Below the pieces are notes generated by a model. It made no database searches, was not told where the DNA came from, and saw only the letters and a list, made by a program, of their open reading frames with translations. The translations under genes were made by a program, and so were the position numbers. Shown here piece by piece: positions 1 through 11,468 of a stretch of 64,000 nt of DNA. This stretch comes from Anarhynchus alexandrinus (Eukaryota > Chordata > Aves > Charadriiformes > Charadriidae): positions 533,687 to 597,686 of the forward strand of contig VUYV01000298.1 of NCBI GenBank assembly GCA_008711295.1, in the 5' to 3' direction. Positions within the stretch are counted from its first letter, which is position 1, and every line of letters begins with the position of its first letter.

Positions 1-1784
1 CTCCTGCTGTCTGCGTGGATTCTTTCATACACAAGGAAAAACTAACGTAGAAAAGCTAGTAGAAAGGCTTAGCCACAAATTGTTATCAAAATCATTAAGG
101 CAAATGTCATACAAAAAACTTTACCATTTCAGTTATAATAGTCTCACTTGTTGAAAGTAGTACGAAAAAAACCCACTCTTTTGTTTCACACAAGCTCTAG
201 CTTAGGACGCAATTTCAATTTAAGAATTTCCAAACATTTCTGGAACCTCCCTCCTTACATTTGAAAGTCTGTGTGCTGTAGCTGCACGTTTTTAAAAGCA
301 CCATGTTTTTAAAAGGAATAATTTCTTTGTTGCTCTGTACCAACCCATGTACTACAAAAAAGTGGAGGTATTAAAAAGCTTACTGAACTCAAGCCACAAT
401 ACAAAACATTGATTCGAGAGTATTTCTACATACTTTTCATAACATTACCAAAGTACGGGATAAAATATCTATGAAGCCAAGAACCTCAAAGGCAGAAAAA
501 TCACCTGCTCATTTTGAGGCTAATAAATGCAATTAAATAACAAAGATGAGCCACTCATTAAACCATAGCAGATAGCAAAAGGGAGACTAACCATATTGCC
601 TGCTATTTAAAGAGCATGCTACTAACAAATTAAAATTCAATGTACAGAAGTACTATAGTAAACATGTGGCAGGAGTGAACTACAAAGGCCTTCCAAGTCA
701 AACTGTAGAACGTGCTCCAGTTCACAAGCCCTGGGTGAGGTGTACTGGGAGGAAACGGGAGAAGGAATAGGATGATGGCCTTTAGTCTTCAGTCTTTCAA
801 GCAGCAAATTATTGACTTCTGCAAGTCTACAATTAATGTCCTTTGAGGGTCTATTTTACACAGAAACCTAAGAACTGTGGGTTTCTGAAGCAAAGCAGAG
901 AATCTCTATTTTGAAATTTACTCACAGCCTTACCTTAGAATCCTAAAAAGACAGCACGTCTGGGCACTGCATGTCTTCAGAACAAGAGCAAGTTGAAATG
1001 TAGGAATACTATCAGCTTCACTTCGTTACTGAATTCATTACAAGAAAAGCAAAACCAGACAGTGATGTGTGCATGCCCGTAGAGAAGGAACAGGAGTTCC
1101 AAGAGAAAAACATAAGATAAATGGTCAAAGAAAAAAGGCAGCTCATACACTTTCCATAAATGACACTACTAGGAAAGAAGTCAGACAGTGTCATCCAGTG
1201 AGACTTATCCTAGTGGCACAGAAGAAAAAAGATGAGGCTTATATCCTTCAGGGTATCTCGAGCTTGATGTATGATCTTAAGTCTATTTATCTGTTTTAAG
1301 CATGAGATAACATAGGAAGAAGGTAAAAATACCTATTAAGACTTGGACTGACTTCCCTGGCTTTTCTGTGTTGCTGAAGGTTCTTTGCCATAAAAAGGAC
1401 TCTTTGTTTACAAATAAAGAGGTAGGGCTCCATTTTATATACTTACTAAATAAAACCCACAGAAAAGAAGCAGTACAGATAGAAGCACAATCTACTGAAA
1501 GAAACACAGTGTTTGTTGGTCACATACATTTTCCTTTCTCTATCAAACTCATTGCTTCCTTTCCTCTTCAGGTCCTCATTCTTCATTGAGCTACTAAGAA
1601 AAGGAGAAAGAGAATGATGTCTACTAAACTTCTGTCACTAAGCTACGTCTCAGAGGATCAGTGTAAATTTTAAATTCTTGACCATCAGCTGTGAAGAATA
1701 CCAAGTATTAGGTGCTGCTTAAGGTAAGAGATCACCATAAAATTCATGGCTGTCAGGATACATTCTTTGGAAAATAAAGTGAGA

Positions 1785-1862
1785 TTTAAATTTGACCGGA
1801 TATGAACCCCAGGCAATGAAGCTAAATAGTACTTCACCAACTAAGCTATTTCTGTGGCCTAG
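1785..1862 (-). repeat. tRNA-derived SINE or tRNA-like relic
   Basis: Read on the minus strand, this has a perfect polymerase III A-box (TAGCTTAGTTGG, 1837-1848). A B-box-like GGTTCATATCC follows at 1799-1809 with usual tRNA spacing. A T-arm can be drawn (CTGGG / TCCGG around a GTTCATA loop), and so can a D-stem (GCTT / AAGT). The acceptor and anticodon stems do not pair, so this is not a working tRNA gene. It is most likely a decayed tRNA-derived SINE head. The family is not identified, and the downstream part does not resemble MIR. Confidence 0.45.
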
Positions 1863-2670
1863 AAAGACCATTCACAAATTCTGAATCACTGGGGAGAAAC
1901 CTCTTTACAAAAGACACTGATATGAAAATGACACCATAAAAGTACACAGAATAGAATTTTGTTTTCTAAACAAATGTTTTTGAAACTTATCTGCATCTTA
2001 GGATCAGTGCTGTGCTCTTAAGTCCAGCATATCTCCTGAAAACCTGTTCACCTCATCTCTTCTCTTACCAAGAATCATGAGAACGCCACAGCTTTCAGTA
2101 TTCCTGGAAACGGTTCAGTCAAGAAGCAACAGACACAGCTCTTTCAGGATCACAGCAATGATGACCCTTCAACAACCGTGATACAGTCATAAAAGCAACA
2201 AAGCAACTTCCGTCCCAAAAGAGCTGCACACTAGTTCTGCAAAAATTTCAGTCTGGGTCTCGGAATTTAAAAAAGGGACTAAATTCAGTCTAAAACTCCA
2301 GAAGAATTCTCCTATCTTTCTTTCCCTCTACCCCATCCAAATAGGATTTGAACTGCTGCTTAAGCACTCTCCCAGGACACGTGGGAGGCAACACTGGCTT
2401 AAAAATACAGCCTATCGCACCTATTGGAGTATGGGAATCATTATACGAAAGCTACAACAGGTAGCAGCTTTTACTGTTTTCTGAAAGGCACAAAGGGTGC
2501 CAAAATGCACAAAAGACTAAGTTAATCATTCCTCCAACCATGGATCCTGGTAGTTGTATCCTTGCTGCTTTGCCATACAACAGAGGGAATCTAAATGGGG
2601 TTCATGAGTTCCAGTAACTGCTGAAGAACCACTGTGAAGGATATCCTGCTAACCTCTATTTATAGGACCT

Positions 2671-2693
2671 GGGGAGGGGAGGGGAAGAACAGG
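2671..2693 (+). other. G-quadruplex candidate in SCAF4 intron 1
   Basis: Four G runs (GGGG, GGGG, GGGG, GGG) are separated by loops of 1, 1 and 6 bases. This fits the standard four-tract quadruplex pattern. The G-rich strand is plus, which is the template strand for SCAF4. Folding is inferred from pattern only. Confidence 0.5.
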
Positions 2694-5600
2694 GAACAAC
2701 AGATTGTAGTAGAACATGCAAAATGAAGTCTTACCATTAGCATAAGATAGCTAAACTAGATCAAAAATACAACTGTCCAGTTCACCGAATATGGATAAAC
2801 AGTAAAGAAAGCTGCAGCTCTAACTTTAAAGAAACAGCCCACAAAATATCTACCCTGTTTGTGATCTAGGCACCCATTAGTGGGATGTCAATTGTTTCGG
2901 TGGTACAGATTAACTATTACCAACCTGAGGCACACAATTAAGCGAATATACAGCATTACTCAATACAAATACAAGATTACAAAACAGCAAACTTGACTTT
3001 TTTCTACTTCCAGCAGCAAGACTGTGAAGAAATCTCTATTTCTAACTTTTACAACCAGTAAACTATACACTAAGTTTTTCAGATTAAAGAAAAGGAAACA
3101 CACATATCCCCTAAATTAAAGCACAACAAAGATTAAAATCTTTATAAACCATGGTGGATGTGTGGGTTTGTTTGGGTTTTTTTAGGAAAATTTTTACTTG
3201 TTTTCTTAAAAACGTAACAAAATTTTGCACCATTATCAAGTTACCTTTTGTGATTTACTTACACTGTACTATTAATTTAACACACCGTATACACCTAACA
3301 GTACATGAATCCTAACTCACTCTTCTTGAACTAATTTCCTCAGGGAAAATACACTATTCTACATAACTGTCAAATCTCACCTATTCAGTTGGCAATATCT
3401 GCTCAGAGTACAGCTGGATAAAAATAAAGCAGCAAATGTGTTTGGTCAATAAAAAAACCCCATGCTTGCTCCTGTAGGAAAATGAGAACTTTTAAGAAGC
3501 TTATTTATTAATAAACTTGCATTCAAAATACAAGTACAAATAACACGACTAAGGGAATAGGCAACACAATCAAACACGATCAAATTACGCAACCCGTGTA
3601 AGTTACCACCCATCGCGAGAGCCAAACTAATTGCCTCTAAGTGTTCTTCCCCAGCTTGCCACAATTGCTAAGTGCAACATGCTAGCTCAAACCTCTATAC
3701 TTAAGTTTTACCTCACAATTCAGATGGGCAGTTAAGATCACATACTTATATCACAATTAGATGACAGGCAGAAACTTGTTACTTCACTGCAACATAATCA
3801 TTCATACCGTCAGAAGCCTGTAACCCAAAGGGCAGAAACTGAACTTCCAAGTAGAATTGGAACCTAAGTCAGCCAAAACTACTAACAATTTCTACTGGAC
3901 TGGGTGAACAGCTTCAGCCAAAACAAAACAGTTCAAATTGCATAAATGAAAGTGTTTCTGGTGCTTTTCTCTTCCTCCCTAGCCTCTTTTGTCTGAGAAG
4001 AGGATACCAACATAGTATCTTAGAGGATGCCTAATTTACAGCCATGATTTGAACTTGGACCTCCCACCATTCAAGAAATCGCTGTAGTCACCAAACCCAC
4101 CCCCAAAAATCCCAAATTATCATATCACCTGAAGCAGTAAGTGGAATCTCCTCCTTCACGTAGACTGGCAAAGAGCTGAGAGCTACCACCTCCACAGAAG
4201 AAGAGACAGTAAAGCCAGAAGCGCATAATCTCTAGCATACATGGGAAGTCCAGCATAAAACTCATGGCTGCAGCTAAAGTTGCCATTATAAAACCACAAT
4301 TCTCAGTCTACAGTGACATGGTACAATTGTCAGCCAGTAAGGAATTCTTGACCGACAGGGTGTTCTGTATATACCCTGATCTTCGCTGTTGAAGCTATTC
4401 CACTCTCAATAAAATAATTAACTATTCAGTGAACAGAGACTGGTACCTCTGTAGTCCTCACAGCGTCATGCATTATAAGACAGTCTTACAGACAAAATGA
4501 GTTCTCACACACTCGCTAGCCTGCGCTATTCCCACCACTCTGTGAATAACGTCGAGACCTTTTGTAAAACAGCTCTTTCACTTTCTCCACTTTCACTGAG
4601 AAAGCCCAGAAATGGAACAATATCTGATTGTAAATCTTCCCCTCTTCAAAAAAGTTTGAGATGTTTCACACTTTATTTTAGTATGTATTGTTTTGCACAC
4701 GCAGCTTCAGGCAACACATGCTGGAAAGCTGAGAGAACAGTTTAAGAACTGGACTTTATGTTCTTAGCTAATATCATAAACATGCCTTCTGAGAACAGGA
4801 CAGCAATTACACAAACCCTGAATTTATTAACATGCTAACTTTACGCCTAAGTAGTCCTACAGAACTAGTCATACATACAAATGACTGTAGAACAGGGATT
4901 TTAGCAAGTATAGTTTTCTTCCCCGTAACTGTTCAAATGAAATCCAGTGGTTTAATACCTTTGAGCAGCCAGCCTGCTCAATTGATTGTGATTGTGATTG
5001 ATTCTGATTGTATCAAAAAAAAAGCATCACGGTTTTACTACAACTGAGTGGAAGATGTACAAAATAAAACATACCCATTTCTAAAACAGAGATTCATCAC
5101 AAAATACCAAGAAACACTGCCTTCACTCTAAAGTCACACATACTTTCACCACCAGATCAGCAAAAGAAGTGGGTTTTATTGTTTGAGAAACACTAAGCAC
5201 GGTCTCTACAATTAAGTTTTATTAGGTAGCAACATGTTGAAATGAATGAAGTGAAAGCAATTATCTGCTAGAACTTCTGTTTATATTTAGGCAGGTAAGA
5301 ATATTTCTGTTACCTGTTTACATGAAAACTGAAAATGCCGCGTGCATGTCATTCTATTTTAACATATTTGGGAAGGTTGTTTTGTACCCTTCCAAAACAG
5401 CACAATACACCCATAACATGGGCACATAAATAAGAATAAAGCTGTTAACAAGGGGCGTATGCTACCTATTTTTCACTTTGTACCTTTATAATTTTAAGGA
5501 TGAGCAGATTTTCAGTTGTGTCTGTGTGTGCATGACAAGCCGTTGCACGGAGTGAACTTTACACAGCATGACTTTATCACATGAGAGAAGTCTGCCATTT

Positions 5601-6724
5601 TTCCTGTTTCTGTTCAGCAAACATGCACAGCAACCTAACCTTCAAAACGTATTAAACATTCTGGAATAGGTTCTGGCTTAGCTTTAACTGATTATTTGCA
5701 AGGAGAATATGCATGCTCTATAGTCCACACAGGATCTGCAAAAGTCAAATTGTCAAACCGAGGCGGGAGTGTCATCTAATCTAAGAATCGTTTAAAGTCA
5801 TGTGTCAAAAACTTTATAAAGTACAGGTTAGAGTACTTTGCTGTACATTATGCAAAAAGCAATCACAGTACATTTTGTTTCCAATTCCGATTGGCTAACT
5901 AAGGAATGAAAAAAAAATAATCATCAGAAGAAGACAGGCACCTTGTGTGTACCATGAAAGGAGACTGAACGCCTCATGCTTTCCAACCCACCTCCCATGT
6001 CCCTAGTGTTGGGGTCGATCCATTAGGCCCATCCCCCCAGGCATCGTTTCTATACAGAGATTAGACCCCTCGCAGTTTTCCCTCTCTATTCAACCTCCAG
6101 CCTATCTTATTTGCCGCCTGCTCACATGGCAGGTCTCTCACCAAACCACTGCGAGGAAATAAAAGTGCCCCGCGCCCTGAAACGCCGCTTCCCCCTCCTT
6201 AACAACACGCACGCACCGGGAACGCCTTGTAGCAGGGATCCCGGCTCGGACGCTCTTCAGTGGGGCGAGGGGGAATCTGGGGGCCCGGGAGCAGAGAGGG
6301 GGGGCCCGAAGATCTCCTCAGCGCCCTCCCTTACCCCCCTCCCCCGGGCCGTGCGGGAAGCCGGGCTGCGGCGTCGCTCGGGGAACGCTCCAGGCCGTTG
6401 CAACGGCCGCGGCGGGCCCGACCCCGCTCGCCTCCATTTTACTCAGGAGACCCGATCTCTCTCTCTCACCACCCCCACCCCCCCACTCCGCCCCTCGGGC
6501 AGCCGCGGGCCGAGCCAGGCCGAGCGCTGCCCGGGCCCTCCCCAGCGCAGGCCTCTAGCGGCGCCGCACCGGGCCCGCGCGGCCCAGAGGCGGAAGCCGA
6601 GCGCGGGTTGGGGGGGGAAAGAGGGGGGAAGCGATGGCGGCCACCGTGACAACCCCCTCGCCCTGCCCCGCCGCGGCCCCCCGGCCCGCGCTCCCCCTCC
6701 CCCCCCCGGCTCCCCGGCTCCCAC

Positions 6725-6754
6725 CTCCTGGTTGAAGGCGTTCACGGCCTCCAT
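6725..6754 (-). CDS. SCAF4: SCAF4 coding exon 1 (first 10 codons)
   Basis: On the minus strand an ATG at 6754 opens the peptide MEAVNAFNQE. GTGGGAG follows directly at 6724-6718, a good splice donor after a complete codon (phase 0). From memory the human SCAF4 protein starts MDAVNAFNQE, so nine of ten residues agree, and the CpG-island setting and the neighbour HUNK support the call. SCAF4 is a nuclear SR-like protein with an N-terminal domain that binds the phosphorylated C-terminal domain of RNA polymerase II and an RNA-recognition motif; with SCAF8 it suppresses early polyadenylation. Only the residues before the CTD-interacting domain are encoded here. Reading on past the donor gives low-complexity Gly/Arg/Pro sequence, which shows the frame ends at the splice site. 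The close paralogue SCAF8 is the main alternative; HUNK synteny favours SCAF4. Confidence 0.85.
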
Positions 6755-6864
6755 GTTGGCGGCGGCTGTATGCGGGCGGGCGCCCGCGCGGGGGAGGGAA
6801 GGAGGGGAGAGGGAGGAGGGGCGGCTCGGTCCCGCTCAGGGGCTGCGCGCGGACATGGCCGTTT

Positions 6865-6881
6865 GGCGGCGGCGGCGGCGG
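6865..6881 (-). repeat. GGC/CCG trinucleotide run in SCAF4 upstream region
   Basis: Five GGC units on the plus strand (CCG/GCC in SCAF4 sense) lie about 110 bases upstream of the SCAF4 start codon, in the probable 5' UTR or core promoter. A short run of CTCG-type units (about 6905-6925) lies further upstream. Both are length-variable sequence types. Confidence 0.7.
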
Positions 6882-7053
6882 GGCTCGCGCTCTCCCCTCT
6901 CTCTCCCTCGCTCGCTCGCTCGTTCGGTGCGGCGTCTCGCTGGCAGGGCCGCGGCACAGACCGTCTCTCCCAGCGGGATGGCGGAGCCCACGCCGCGCAC
7001 AGCACCCTGGGATCGTGCAGGCCTCCCGGCCCCGCGCCACCCACAGGAGGAAG

Positions 7054-7105
7054 GAGCGGAGGGCGGGAGGGGGGGAGGGGGGGAGGTGTGGAGGCGAGGG
7101 AGGGA
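7054..7105 (+). other. Very G-rich tract, quadruplex candidate, SCAF4 promoter
   Basis: The plus strand carries more than six runs of three to seven Gs separated mostly by single A or short loops. It lies about 300 bases upstream of the SCAF4 start codon. Seen directly; quadruplex formation is inferred. Confidence 0.6.
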
Positions 7106-7131
7106 GCGCGCGCGCGGCGCGGCCAGAGCAC

Positions 7132-7137
7132 CACGTG
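7132..7137 (+). promoter_or_regulatory. E-box CACGTG in SCAF4 promoter
   Basis: A palindromic CACGTG followed by AC, a typical USF/MYC/TFE-type site in CpG promoters. It lies about 380 bases upstream of the SCAF4 start codon. Binding is inferred from the motif only. Confidence 0.45.
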
Positions 7138-7181
7138 ACCCAGGGCCGGGTTACTCCCCGGGCCCCGCCATGTCAGCGCCG

Positions 7182-7192
7182 GCCCCGCCCCC
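7182..7192 (+). promoter_or_regulatory. GC box (Sp/KLF-type site)
   Basis: GCCCCGCCCCC is a strong Sp1/KLF consensus inside the CpG island, next to an ATGGCGG motif at 7204-7210. Common in TATA-less promoters. Confidence 0.45.
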
Positions 7193-7460
7193 GGGGAGGG
7201 GAAATGGCGGGGATAAAGCCGTCCCCGCCGCTCTGCTGGCCTTGGCAGTTGCTTCTCTCAGCCGCTGGGAGGGAGGTGGAGACTGGATAGAGCCAGGAGG
7301 CTCCGCGGCTCGTCCCCTCAGGGGAGGCCTCAGCTGCTGGGGTGATGGTGTGGTGGCCCGGGCCTGGTTTGGCTCCCTGACGGGGAGGGTACCGGGACAG
7401 GGTGCACGTCTGGGCCGAGGAGCCGCGGGGGCTGGGGTGAAAGCGGTGCTGGCTTCCATG

Positions 7461-10400
7461 TTCATACTTAAAAACGCTGTTTAGGTTGTGGTGGTGCTGG
7501 TGGTGTTGTTTGGGTTTTTTTGTTTTTAAATCCCCTGTGATCGTGTCTCACAGGTGGCACAGAGCACAGACTAAACCCCGCTGCGAATGGAGCGAAGGAC
7601 TGGCCTTGGAGGGTGTTTGATACCTAGCATGGCAGGATAGGAGAAACTGCGCTGCTTAAACATAAAGCAGAGCAAAGCTGAAAGGCTGTTCTCAAGTGTT
7701 TTGCACCGGTAAAGAGGATCGTTAATCAATAACTACATTCGCGCTAGCCATGGGAGCTAATGTTCGTGAGAAAACTGCATGTATGCTGCGAAGTGTAGTT
7801 TCAAGGGCATAAGCAGGCTATTGGTATCTATTAAAGAGCACATTTGTCAAGTACACCGTCAAGTGCTGTAGTAATGTGTTGGTATCAGTGTCAAATCATA
7901 GCGTTTTGAGGTTTGTAGAGTGCTGTGTGATAGGGTATGTTCAAAATGTTATTGTTTAACTTACAATTTCGTTGTTTAACTCTAGTCCAGTACATCAGCA
8001 AGGGAGTAAATTGGGAAGAGGAGACTCCGAATGTTACAGAAATCTCACAGGAAGTGCATTTGGCTTTGTTTTGTGTTCTGCTATTAAATTGTGCCTGATT
8101 GAGTTGTTAATCAAGTGCAGATTACTTTTAGGAGTCTGCTGAAGAGACTGTCCACCAGTTAGCTCTCTTTAAAAGCAGGTATTTTGAAATTCAAAGAAAG
8201 TCGACAGAGTAACAAGAACTAGTGTTCCACTCAGATTATGAAAAGCTTAAGGAGGAGTTTGTGCACAGTTATATGCCTGATGTTCAGAGGAATTTTAAAT
8301 AGGTTTTAGTGGGAAATGGAAAGCTATTCCAGATGTAATGAATTTCTATAGGCTGATCTTTTATCAGGAAAAAAAAATTAGTGTTCATAGTTTTGTTTTT
8401 TAAGAAAGCTGCCAAGCTAGAGAAGTGGGGGGGGGGGAGGAGATAATATTAATAAATATTTTATTATAAACTTATTTATTTTATTATAAATAAAATATCT
8501 AGTGTCAGTGTCTTTGCTTTTTGTGTTTTTTGCCAATTTCAACATGGTAAATTACTTAATATGTAACTTTTACTACTGTTCTTGTTCATTTTACTGTCCA
8601 AAAATTCACAAAAGGTAGCTTGTTCTGCAACCTGAAAAATCTGAATAGCCAAGGTAGAACTGGAGTATGTGGTGAGAAGTTGAAAAAAAACGCAAATTAT
8701 CTCTGTCTAGTTCTTGCATCGGCTAAAACCTTCCTGAGAAGTAAGAATGATTTCTCTGAGGGCTCTTGGCTTAGGGAGAGAGAATGAGTGAGAATGGACT
8801 TCCTGCATTGGTGATTAATTTTCATATTTGAAACCTAGCTGTTTCTATAATGTTGAGTACCTGACATTATGTTCCTTTCAGTATATACTTGATAATACAA
8901 ATGCAGCACTCTCAATACACTTATTAGCTTGTGCAGAGTACAGAAAAACAAAACCTTCTAGGACAGGAAAGGCTGCCAGTGGTTCTGGAAATTCACGTTA
9001 AATTTGGGAGTTCTTTTGCCTTTTAAAACTTCAGGTTTTGTACTTTATATTTGCCTTTCACAGGATGTCACTATAGGCCCTAGAAGTGACTCCTCTAAAA
9101 AACTGAGTGTTAAATACCTTGTTTTCCTCATTGCTATTTATGTATTAGGTATTGTCTATTATAAATCTTATTTTTTAAAAAAAATCTGCTTTTGTAGCAT
9201 GTTTATAGTCAGACTTTGTGCATAATTGGATTTTATGCAACCTGCAGGGGGGAAAAATAATGTAGGTGTACCTTAGAGTGTTTCAGAATTGTCTAGTACA
9301 AGTGCTGGTAGCCATGGTGCTCGATGAGCTAGCCGTGTTAGTGCTTACCTTGCTGTGCTAAGCTCTGTGCCCAGTCACCTACCACACTGAAGTCTGGTGT
9401 GGCTATGCTGTAATGCAGTGCTGGTTCTGCCTGCAGAAGGCACAAATCCTTAAAGTCTGTAGAATTATCCCTGGCAAGTTTAGTTCATTGAGAATTAAGT
9501 TCTGATTCCTCAGGGGCTGAATATTAGGATTTGGGGGTGGGAAAGGGTGAAGTGGGTTAATTACTGCAGCTTTAGACTTAAGTCTGGGTTTTACTAGGCT
9601 ATGGCTTTGCTATTCAAAGCAGATCTGCTTCATCAAGATAATATGCTCAGTAATTTTGAAGTAAAATTTTCTATTGCTTGTATTGTATTATGACTACCTA
9701 GAGAGAGAGGAGACAATCGTATAACTACTTAATGAAAAGCATGTTCTTTTCATTATGCTTTCGTCAATTTTACATTTGCAGGTACTTGAGCTCACAGCAG
9801 GTTTATTATTTAAAGTTGCTCTTATAACAGCATTAAGCATTGTATAAATATATGGTGTACCATGCCCAGCGTTGTTATGTATTTGTACAATATAAAGTAT
9901 GATCCTTGCCTCAAAGACCATGCAATCCATTGTGGCTCATAGAGCATTTAATATCATTCTTATTTTTCATATAATATGTTTTTAAATAGTGTTCTGTATT
10001 ATGCCATATGTCTTGTTTAATAGTTTTGACTTGTGTTGGTGCATGGGTTTAGTTTGTTCAGCTTGCTTATTTTTGTTTCTGACAGATGGGCAATAAATGG
10101 GCACACCAATGTATGGAAATTGCTGCTGAGAACAAATTATGGTTACTTGATGTAATGATTCTTTTTGTCTTTGTACGAGCTGATGAAATACATGTGCAAG
10201 TCTTGTTCAAGCTTGTTGAAATCTGAAATGTTTTTGAATTCAGTGTAGTCCTTGTCATTTCATACATAATGAAACACAAGTTTAACTGAATTTCAGTTAG
10301 TTTAAGCATTTAGAGAGTTTTACATAATGATATGTCTGTCATTTTTTTCTTGCAGTAACATTTAAGTCTTGATCTTTGAAGATGTTAAGAATCCTAATTT

Positions 10401-10805
10401 TTGCTGTCTCCTAAACTATTAGCATTGTGCATCATTATTGACAAAGAAAATGACTGACGATCATCCATAAAAATGTCATGTTCCCTGTTGTTTGATTGTC
10501 TGTGTCTGCCTATCAGTGTTTCTCTGACTCATTTGATAAGGATTAGTTATCACTTGCATATTATTCCTCTCTAATTTACTGCTGTAATTTAACTTACGGG
10601 GCAATATTTTTTCACTGGAATTTCCTGGAATCCTGTGTTTTATAGAAATCAAAACTGGTTTTCCTGCAATGTTCAATGTATTGCTGTGGCTTTGTATTCT
10701 TTATTAAAATAATATTGTATATGTTTACCATGATTGATAAGTATTTGCAATGTGATTGACACTCTGGGTAGATCTACCTCATAGAGAGGTTTACTTATTC
10801 TCTAA
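7461..10805. other. SCAF4-HUNK spacer, part 1: no gene seen
   Basis: AT-rich non-coding DNA. It holds a GT-rich low-complexity patch (7483-7530), an 11-G run (8427-8437) next to an AT-rich patch with two copies of TTTTATTATAAA (about 8457-8490), and a G-rich four-run motif at 9533-9557. No exon with plausible splice sites and no RNA gene was recognised. Confidence 0.6.
8427..8500. repeat. Poly-G run plus AT-rich tandem patch
   Basis: Eleven consecutive Gs at 8427-8437 are followed by about 60 bases of nearly pure A/T containing an imperfect duplication of a TTTTATTATAAA unit. Simple low-complexity DNA, likely variable in length. Confidence 0.7.
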
Positions 10806-11468
10806 ATCATCGAATCATAGAATTGTCTAGGTTGGAAGAGACCCTTGGGATCATCGAGTCCAACCATCTACCCTACTCTACAAAGCTCTCCCTTACACCT
10901 TATCCCCCAACACCACATCTAAATGGCTCTTAAACACACCCAGGGATGGTGACTCAACCACCTCCCTGGGCAGCCTATTCCAGTGCCCGACTACTCTTTC
11001 TGTGAAAAATTCTTTCCTAATGTTCAGTCTAATTCTACCCTGTTGGAGCTTGAAGCCATTCCCTCTTGTTCTGTCATTAATTACCTGTGAGAAGAGACCA
11101 GCACCAACCTCTCTACAGTGTCCTTTCAAATAGTTGTAGAGAGTGATGAGGTCTCCCCTCAGCCTCCTCTTCCTCAAACTAAACAGTCCCAGCTTCTTCA
11201 ACCGCTCTTCATATGATTTGTTTTCTAGGCCCTTCACCAGCTTCCTTGCCCTCCTCTGCGCTCGATCCAGCACCTCGATCTCTCTCTTGTATTGAGGTGC
11301 CCAAATCTGGACACAATACTTGAGGTGTGGCCTCACCAGTGCTGCGTACAGGGGCACAATCACCTCCCTTCTGCTGGCCATGCTATTTCTAATACAAGCC
11401 AGGATGCCGTTGGCTTTCTTGGCCACCTGGGCACGCTGCCAGCTCATATTCAGCCACTGGGCCACACT
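10806..11468 (-). mobile_element. CR1 LINE, 5'-truncated, with open RT C-terminal frame
   Basis: The plus-strand sequence starts with the reverse complement of the CR1 3' end (AATCATAGAATTG, then the GGTTGGAAGAGACCC block). On the minus strand a 190-codon frame (10893-11465) stays open. It matches the C-terminal part of the CR1 ORF2 reverse transcriptase protein: the blocks [42 protein letters not shown] and [15 protein letters not shown] are family hallmarks. The 5' part, including endonuclease and the RT catalytic core, is absent, so the copy is dead on arrival. Open reading over 190 codons suggests a fairly young insertion. CR1 copies usually lack clear target-site duplications, and I see none. 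Confidence 0.93.

Larger units (their letters stand above)
1..6724 (-). other. SCAF4: SCAF4 intron 1 (partial)
   Basis: This AT-rich stretch lies downstream of the SCAF4 exon 1 donor on the minus strand and runs off the window start. I looked on the minus strand for the next conserved block of the protein (the start of the CTD-interacting domain) and did not see it, so exon 2 is probably outside the window. I see no recognisable coding exon. The stretch holds a tRNA-like SINE relic (1785-1862), weaker B-box-like motifs at 2344-2353 and 4046-4054, a G-rich four-run motif at 2671-2693 and a short GATTGT-type tandem stretch near 4981-5013. The last 570 bases belong to the CpG island. Intron identity is inferred from the exon 1 call. 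Confidence 0.75.
6150..7460 (-). promoter_or_regulatory. SCAF4: CpG island promoter of SCAF4
   Basis: GC content and CpG density rise sharply here compared with the AT-rich DNA on both sides, and the first SCAF4 coding exon lies inside. The part upstream of the start codon (about 6755-7460, minus-strand sense) is TATA-poor. It contains a GC box (GCCCCGCCCCC, 7182-7192), an E-box (CACGTG, 7132-7137), several ATGGCGG motifs like YY1 sites (6634-6640, 6978-6984, 7204-7210) and a five-unit GGC run at 6865-6879. This is the composition of a housekeeping CpG promoter, which fits a general RNA polymerase II regulator. The transcription start and 5' UTR length cannot be fixed from sequence. A 457-codon plus-strand frame across the island (6111-7484) is a product of base composition. 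Confidence 0.85.

Noticed and set aside
1785..1862. Functional tRNA gene
   Set aside because: The A-box is perfect, but the acceptor and anticodon stems do not pair and the B-box has two mismatches.
1..6000. SCAF4 exon 2 on the minus strand
   Set aside because: No minus-strand match to the start of the CTD-interacting domain was found; the region reads as intron.
6111..7484. 457-codon plus-strand frame across the first CpG island, plus other long frames there
   Set aside because: Pro/Arg/Gly/Ala-rich translation with no domain; GC-rich DNA lacks stop codons. The real coding piece is the ten-codon minus-strand SCAF4 exon.
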